The notes under the pieces are model-generated. The model made no database searches. It was not told the DNA's origin and saw only the letters and a list, made by a program, of their open reading frames with translations. The position numbers and the translations under genes are program-made. From Jimgerdemannia flammicorona (lineage: Eukaryota > Mucoromycota > Endogonomycetes > Endogonales > Endogonaceae), in the NCBI GenBank assembly GCA_003990745.1, contig RBNI01005667.1, positions 1 to 12,277 on the forward strand: DNA of 12,277 bases. The letters run 5' to 3'. Below, piece after piece: positions 7,091-12,277 of this stretch. Position 1 is the first letter of the stretch. Each line of letters opens with the position of its first letter.

Positions 7091-8797
7091 TCAGATGCTA
7101 TCTTCCTGATGTTGCTCATCCACCTCATATCCTTCATCATCTAGAAGCACTGCCACCATCACTGTCACCAACTTTGGCCCCTGCAATGCTACATTGAGGA
7201 ATCCATCCCAGACCTCTTGAGATCTATTAAACACATCCACTTCCTTGATATTCTCCTCTGCCAGTTTCTCAAGTACTGTCTGATACCAAACACCAGCCAT
7301 CATCACCAGGGGCCCAGGAGTAGCAGGCCTCAGAGTCCTGCTCAATTCCTGTAGCATCTCTTAGTTCACTGATACATCAGAGACCACATCCACCAGGTCA
7401 TCCTCCTCTGCACCCTTCTTCAGCCACACTACTTCAACTGTCTCTGGATATTCCCAATGAACATTTACTGCTTCTGCCATGTGAACATCCTCTATCTGAG
7501 TCTCTGACACCACCTTGACAACCTCCTCAAAGCCCCCTACATTTGCCTCCTCTCTATCAGCCCACTTCCTCTTTACCAGTACATGAGCTGAGTTCTCCAC
7601 CCCCCCCCAGTTGTGAAAAGGACACCTCAGCCATCTCCACCTCTTCCATCTGACTCTTGGCCATCTCTGTCCTTTCTTCTTCCTCCACTTTCGAGCCCTG
7701 GAGTACTGTCTGTAGGCACTCCCAGTTTGCCCTCCACCACCTCTTCCTCCTTTCATCTGTTGGGATCCAGATCCAGTCCTTGGCAAACTCCTCCCATCTC
7801 CTCTTCCACAATTCCTTCACAGCCTCTCTCTCCTCCAGGGTGATCAGCAATTCCTCCTCCTCCTGTTCAGAACCCTTCCTTCTCCACACCTTGCACTCCT
7901 GCCCTCCAACCTGAATTACTTCTGGCCAGTCCCTCTCTAGCCCTGTGGCCTCCTTGCCTTCCAGCTTCACCATCACCTCACAGTTGCTATTCCTCAGCTT
8001 GGTCCCTTCCCAGAACATGAACCCAAAGTTGACCATCTCACTGAAGGCCCCCATTGCCTCCACCACAATCTCTTTAGTCTCCTGTCTCTCCAATGTTGGC
8101 AATCTCTCAATCACTAGGTATATGGCACATGGGTCCTACCTCAGGCATCTCGCTATGCCAACCTTGATATTCTTGATGACCAGCCCTTTCTCCAAGGCTT
8201 TTACCATCTCCTGCTCCTCCACAAATCCTATCTCAACTGCCTCAGCTAATGGGATAAACTTCAGTGACTCTGCTCCAGCAACCTCCTCTCCCACTAGCCT
8301 CAAGACCTCTCTAGCAGATACCCCCAGCCCCAAAAAATTCACCGAGATGGCCCACGTCAACACCGACTTGTGGAAGAAGGGGCGCACCACCAGTTCACCA
8401 GAGCCTGCTGCCATCATAGCCTTCTTCTTATTCTCTGACACTCCAGCAGTCACCCCACTTGCTTAGCCCCAGGAATACTAGTTCCAACCACACTACTTCC
8501 AGACCCCTGGCCCCTGGCAGGCACCTGACCAGTCACCTGACTAGTCACCTGGCTGGTCACCTGACTCCTACCCCTATCAATACTACATCCCCTCTGCCCT
8601 ACCTCCATGGGCCTAGTAGCTGCCCTCCTGCCCCCCATCACTGTGTACCAACTTTCAATACCAGCCTGTCTTCCTTGACCAACTACTCCTCTAGCTTTAA
8701 TACCAGTCCTGGCCACTACTGCAAAACTCTTGGGGAGGCCCAGGTCAGGCCTCCTCCTCTCCAAACACTCAGAGCTTGATAAACCCTGGGTCACCAT
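7091..8797 (-). pseudogene. LINE ORF1
   Basis: This open stretch precedes ORF2 on the minus strand and starts MVTQGLSSSE at 8797, the first good ATG after a short leader. About 570 codons follow, broken by a one-base frameshift near C4 at 8453-8456, TAG at 8136-8138, a frameshift at C9 (7600-7608) and TAA at 7361-7363; TGA at 7091-7093 may be its natural end or another mutation. The N-terminal quarter is basic and contains four QVTS-like repeats. The middle is rich in Glu, Lys and Trp (LWKRRWEEFAKDWIW) and probably helical; the end is acidic. ORF1 of LINEs usually makes an RNA-binding particle protein. I see no CCHC knuckle and no RRM I can defend, so the role is by position. ORF2 begins about 140 nt downstream in another frame. 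Confidence 0.7.
8522..8569 (-). repeat. Four 12-bp tandem repeats in LINE ORF1
   Basis: Four units of the form CACCTGACTAGT (plus strand, with substitutions) stand head to tail. In frame on the minus strand they encode QVTS, QVTS and QVTG-like tetrapeptides. The period is a multiple of three, so unit changes keep the reading frame. Confidence 0.85.
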
Positions 8798-8967
8798 CTG
8801 CTGAAAACACTACAAAATTCAATGAAACTTATTGTAAACTGTTACTAGACTCCTACCACACCTTGTACACCAGTATAGATGAAGTGAAAACTTGAAAATG
8901 TGTTGCTTTTTGCAAAAAGATATCTGTGTGGCTTAGCTCGCTCTGAATGGTTTGAGTAGAAGAGCAG
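8798..8967 (-). other. LINE 5' leader
   Basis: About 170 nt lie between the right target duplication and the ORF1 ATG, without an ORF of note. LINE promoters are internal and usually lie here; I see no TATA box, as is normal for such elements. Confidence 0.5.
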
Positions 8968-8984
8968 TCCTGGGTGGGGTAACC
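8968..8984. repeat. Target site duplication, right copy
   Basis: CCTGGGTGGGGTAACC (8969-8984) pairs with 3269-3284. Both differences are C here against T there, consistent with deamination of the left copy. Confidence 0.85.
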
Positions 8985-10100
8985 CTTCCACTTGATCAGA
9001 AAAAACCACTTGACTGTTTTGGGGTATTTGCAGACCTTGTGGTCAAGTACTTCCTTAATTTTGAATTCCTCATGATCATTGATCCTAATTGGGAGTGGTG
9101 GTGGAACTGTATACTTGGGGAATGGGTTCTCATGATAGTCCACCAATTGGCTGATGTGGAATACTGAGTGTACTCAGATATTGTGGGGAAGTTGCAACTT
9201 GTAGTTGACTTCACTGACTTTTTCTACAATCTTGTATGGTCCAATTATTCTAAAACAGAGTTTCTTGGCTGGTTGTTGTGCCAGGGTATCAGGGTAGAGG
9301 TGGTCTGTTCTAAGCATGACCAGGTCACCAATGTTATAGAAGACTTCTCTTCACTTCAAGTTTGCATACTTGGTCTGATAGTCTTGTGCTTCTATGAGAG
9401 CATCTCTTGTCATTTGGGTAAGGTCAGAAATGGTCTTGGCCAGATCTTGGGCTACTGGGACTGCTGATTTCACAGTAGTACTTAGGGTCCTCAGGTGTTG
9501 ACTGTGGTTCAGGAAGAATGGAGTCTTCTTCATGGAGGTTTGCTGACTATTGTTGTAAGTGAACTCGGCATGGGCTAGGTACTTGTCTCAATCATTTTTC
9601 TTGTAACAGCAGAAGATACTTAGCATCTGTTTGAGAGTTCTGTTGGTTCACTTGGTTTGGCCATCAGTCTGAGGGTGGTAGGCAGTAGAGAACTTCAGCT
9701 TGATTCTATGGAGAGAGAAGAATGGCTTCCAGAAGTTGCTTATGAACTTGGCATCTTAGTCAGATACAATAGTACTAGGTATACCATATAGCCTGAATAC
9801 TTAATTGAGAAAAATCTTAGCAATCTCTGGTGCTGTAGTGGTAGTCATAGTGGGTGCAAAATGGACTTGTTTACTTAGGCAGTCTATGAATACCACAATG
9901 GCATTCCATCCTGCCTTGGTCTTGGGGAGTTGGACAATGAAGTCTATTGCAATCTGATCCCAGTTATGACTTAGGATAGGCAAGGGTTGTAGGAGTCCTG
10001 CTAGTAGCTTGATACCACTTTTGAACCTTTGGCACATCTTGCATGAGGCCACAAATTCTTTGATGTCCTTGGTCATCTTTGGCCAGTAGAACTCTCTTGA
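8985..10100 (-). pseudogene. Gypsy A integrase, GPY/F module and first half of chromodomain
   Basis: One minus-strand frame holds the Cys pair of the HHCC zinc finger (SCKMCQRF, about 10020-10045), whose His pair is in the preceding frame. Then come IDFIVQLPKTKAG with the first catalytic Asp (9942-9944), IVSD with the second (9759-9761) and [10 protein letters not shown]. The residue 36 positions after the second Asp is Lys (9651-9653), where integrases have the catalytic Glu of DD35E; a stop follows it. Downstream are IIGPYKIVEKVSEVNYKL (GPY/F), VHSVFHISQLVDYH and FKIKEVLDHK...FLIKWKGYPTQ, the start of a chromodomain, cut at 8984 by the LINE. Stops at 9801, 9756, 9648, about 9590, 9351 and about 9165 mostly stand where Arg, Gln or Trp is expected. 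Confidence 0.85.
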
Positions 10101-10876
10101 GAGGTCTTTTCGAAGCCAAAGTGTCCTGCTGTAGGAGTATCATGGAGTTCCTTCATAATCTTGAGTTGCAGAGTATCATTGTTGGATACAACCACTCTGT
10201 CATGGTCTCTGTAGATAAGTCCATCACAGTAAGTGAATCTCTTAGACATTTGCCTCATGAGTTCAGGGATCTTGGCTTCTGGGTCTTGGTAGAATTGGAG
10301 AAATTTCATCAGGGGGCTGTCTTGCTGGTAGCCATCCTTGATCATCTAGGTCAGATCTCCAATTACCTCGACCATAAAGACAAGTTCATCTTCTATGTAC
10401 CTGGAGAAACCATCAGCCACATGGTTGGTTTTGTCTGGGATATACTTGATTTCCATATCAAAGTTGGCAATGATTTCCATCCAGCAGACTTGTCTGTGGG
10501 TCAGCATGGGCTGTGTATAAATATACCACAGGGTATAGTGATCAGTATAGGCTATAAATGGTTGTCCTAGGAGGAAGTGGTACCATTTCTGAAGTGCAAT
10601 AACAATGGCCAGAAGTTCCTTCTCATGGATGGTATACTGGGTCTCAGCTGGCTTGAGCTTTTGGGAAAGGTAGGCCACTGGGCAGTCTTCTTGGCTAAGC
10701 ACTGCTCCAATAGCAATATCAGAGGCATCTGTGGTCAGAGTGAATGGCCTGGTAGAGTCAGGTGCAATTAGTACTGGGGCCTCAGTAAGGAGTCTCTTGA
10801 GATGATCCATAGCCAGGGTGTATTCAGGGGTCCATTTGGTTTTGATGTTCACTCCTTTATGGACCAGGCTGGTCAA
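10073..10876 (-). pseudogene. Gypsy A RNase H and integrase zinc-finger start
   Basis: The minus strand from 10876 reads ...FTLTTDASDIAIGAVLSQ (Asp near 10727-10729), YTIHEKELLAI (Glu) and PFIAYTDHYTL (Asp), which are the acidic residues of gypsy RNase H. THRQVCWME stands where Arg-Trp-Met-Glu is usual, so one Arg has become Cys. TAG at 10346-10348 interrupts the frame before MIKDGYQQDS and the integrase H-x6-H pair (LHDTPTAGHFGFEK, about 10105-10145). A one-base frameshift near 10100 separates the His pair from the Cys pair. Confidence 0.8.
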
Positions 10877-11600
10877 TGGAGCTGCAAAAGCAGAGTATCC
10901 TTAGATAAACCTTTGATAGTAACCAGTAATACCCAGAAAGTACTGTAGTAGCTTGAGGGTAGTAGGGATAGGAATATCCTTAAGGGCTGATACCTTTTGA
11001 GGGTCTATATTGATACCTTCAGCAGAGATGGTATGTCCTAGGTACTCAATCTGGTCTTGATAGAACTTGTATTTGCTCATCTTGGCATAAAGCTGGTGTT
11101 CTTACAGAAGGGTCAGTACTTGTCTGAGGTGGGTGTAGTATAGCTCTACTGTTTTGCTGTAGATTAGTATATCATCAATATATACAAGGACACAGATGTT
11201 GAGGAGTGGTCCAAAGATATCATTCATCAGATACTGGAATATTGCTGGTATATTGGTCAAACCAAAAGGCATGACTCAGAACTGGTAGTATCCAAACTAT
11301 ATTCAGAAAGCTGTCTTCTCAATATCCTTCTCATCAATGAGAATCTGGTGGTAGCCATTTTGCAAGTCTAGTAGAGAAAAGGTCTTGGCTTTGAAGATTT
11401 GGTGTAGCAACTCATCAATCCTGGGCAAGGCATACTGGTTCTTGATAGTGATCTTGTTGAGGGCTCTATAGTCAATACACATTTGCAGAGAGCCATCCTT
11501 CTTCTTGACAAATAGAATGAAGGCTCCAAATGGAGAGCAGCTGGGTTCAATGTATCCTTGGGCCAGTAGTTTGGTCAATTCATCCTTGAGGGTCTTAGCT
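10877..11600 (-). pseudogene. Gypsy A reverse transcriptase
   Basis: Minus-strand frame from about 11595: [67 protein letters not shown] and the catalytic [10 protein letters not shown] (YIDD at 11171-11182), then QIEYLGHTIS. All RT blocks of the gypsy type are there in order. Stops occur at 11303-11305 and twice more by about 11270 (in the TAF.I.FGYYQF stretch, where Arg is usual), at 11103-11105 and at 10901-10903. The His of the usual FGHY is Tyr. A one-base frameshift near 11600 joins it to the protease frame. Confidence 0.85.
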
Positions 11601-12263
11601 CAGGTTGGGTCAGTTGATAGATACTCTTATATGGGGGTTCAGATCCTGGAATAAGATCAATTCTATGTTGGATTTGGCACTTAGGTGGAAGTCCTTGGGG
11701 GTCTTGGAATATATCTTGGAATTCTTCAAATAGTTCTTGAGCTTCTGTTGGGATTTGGCTACTTGTAGCTTCAGTGACTTCTTATACTATACAGATGAAG
11801 TAGGTGATTCCCTTTTTTTGAGAGAGTCTCTTTATTTGAATGGCAGAGATGATTTCGATTCCTTAGTGGTTGGTACCTTCCTGGGGTATCAGAGTGATCT
11901 TTCTGCCTTCATGGGTCAGGTTAACCTCATTAGTTCTCTAGTTGATGTCTGGGTTGTACTGGGTCAACCAGGCTTTTCCTAATATAATATCTTGTCCTGG
12001 GAGGTCTACAATACTGAAGTCCAACTTCTCTTGGTATTTGCCAATCTTGAGCAAGAGATCTTTGTAGATTTTGGTTAATGGTATAGTTTTACCATCACTA
12101 AAGGTAACACTTCTTTTCTCGGTGGCTGGTCTGCTTCAAGCTCCAATCCTCTTGGTGGTCTTAGTGCTGATATAGTTTTCAGTAGCACCACTATCAAGCA
12201 AGACATTGACATTCTGTCTGTGGACTTGGTCTGTAAACTTGATACAACTGTCCTGCTTCTTGA
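11600..12263 (-). pseudogene. Gypsy A aspartic protease and link to RT
   Basis: The minus-strand frame from the right edge reads NVLLDSGATENYIS, with the catalytic Asp of the DSG motif at 12193-12195. It continues SVTFSDGKTIPL and ends in GQDIILGKAWLTQYNPDIN (about 12000-11950), the second conserved block of gypsy proteases. The link that follows has the ELFEEFQDIF stretch typical just before the RT. TGA (12136-12138), a TAG after PDIN (near 11940) and TAAs near 11863 and 11785 break it. Gag should lie to the right of this and is not in the window. Confidence 0.8.
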
Positions 12264-12277
12264 TTTTTTTTTTTTTT
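12264..12277. repeat. T14 run at the window's right edge
   Basis: Fourteen T end the window directly upstream of the protease frame. It may be the A-tail of another minus-strand LINE lying to the right, a homopolymer at a contig end, or a lysine run in the gag-pol frame. Confidence 0.6.

Larger units (their letters stand above)
3285..8967 (-). mobile_element. Full-length L1/Tx1-like LINE inserted in gypsy element A
   Basis: The element is about 5.68 kb, bounded by a 16-17 bp target duplication and ending on the minus strand in A16 (3285-3300). It has a 5' leader (about 170 nt), ORF1 (8797 to about 7091) and ORF2 (6954 to about 3400) with apurinic-type endonuclease, reverse transcriptase and a C-terminal zinc-binding domain. 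The RT blocks and the RT zinc-binding (zf-RVT) end resemble the L1/Tx1 group, which also occurs in fungi. Stops, three or more frameshifts and a changed zinc ligand make it inactive. Its base composition differs from the flanking gypsy: the plus strand is C-rich and G-poor. The length and intact 5' leader suggest no 5' truncation. Confidence 0.85.
8985..12263 (-). mobile_element. Ty3/gypsy chromovirus, element A, pol region
   Basis: The minus strand shows protease, reverse transcriptase, RNase H, integrase, GPY/F module and chromodomain in the gypsy order, which separates it from copia (integrase before RT). The element resumes at 3268 and ends at the LTR near 2539, so apart from the LINE it covers about 4 kb here. 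The 5' LTR and gag lie right of the window or were lost. At least fifteen stops and two clear frameshifts make it inactive. CpG is nearly absent. Confidence 0.9.

Noticed and set aside
7361..7786. Arg/Gly-rich start of the 7786 minus-strand ORF as an RNA-binding domain
   Set aside because: The basic part (7786 to about 7610) is out of frame with ORF1 at that point; ORF1 enters this frame only after the frameshift at the C9 run.
3520..8779. Many plus-strand ORFs rich in Pro, Ser and Thr across the LINE
   Set aside because: They are antisense to LINE ORF1 and ORF2, whose domains are clear on the minus strand. The Pro/Ser/Thr content follows from the C-rich strand.
10079..10570. Plus-strand 163-codon ORF
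   Set aside because: It is antisense to RNase H and integrase, which have catalytic motifs in the right order on the minus strand.
1..12277. A host defence, secretion or metabolic gene system, tRNA, rRNA or CRISPR array
   Set aside because: All recognisable domains belong to retrotransposons; no clover-leaf, rRNA core or regularly spaced repeats were seen.

Overview
The window is a graveyard of nested retrotransposons, almost all read on the minus strand. I see no intact host gene, rRNA, tRNA or CRISPR array. A chromodomain-bearing Ty3/gypsy element, an L1/Tx1-like LINE and heavy loss of CpG point to a eukaryote with methylated (or RIP-like mutated) repeats. A filamentous fungus, perhaps an Agaricomycete, is my best guess, but the species cannot be read from the sequence. 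Every coding frame carries stops and frameshifts, and many fit C-to-T or G-to-A transitions (Arg CGN to stop, His to Tyr, Arg to Cys, catalytic Glu to Lys).

Layout from right to left, which is the direction of transcription. 12264-12277 is a T run at the window edge, perhaps the A-tail of another minus-strand LINE. 12263-8969 is the pol region of gypsy element A, in the order protease, reverse transcriptase, RNase H, integrase, GPY/F module and first half of a chromodomain. 8967-3285 is an apparently full-length LINE (5' leader, ORF1, ORF2 with endonuclease, RT and zinc-binding domain, then a 16-nt A-tail). It split the chromodomain and duplicated a 16-17 bp target. From 3268 the chromodomain resumes, followed by a C-terminal tail, a polypurine tract and the element A LTR (about 2744-2539).

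Immediately downstream of that LTR comes an unclassified, possibly Gag-like ORF of about 275 codons (2519-1692). It ends at a clean polypurine tract and a second LTR type, family B (LTR2, up to 1680). A 1-kb internal region follows, with a remnant protease fused to an acidic linker and a zinc-ribbon-like motif (to 333). A second family B LTR (LTR1, 337 to the left edge) closes the window.

The most striking signal is the contrast between the two family B LTRs. They align over about 340 bp, yet LTR1 holds about 27 CpG and LTR2 only 3, nearly all differences being CG to TG or CA. The promoter part of LTR1 is CpG-dense and carries a perfect CRE palindrome and an E-box palindrome; LTR2 has lost the E-box but kept the CRE. 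The B internal region has no recognisable RT and may be a non-autonomous LTR element family.
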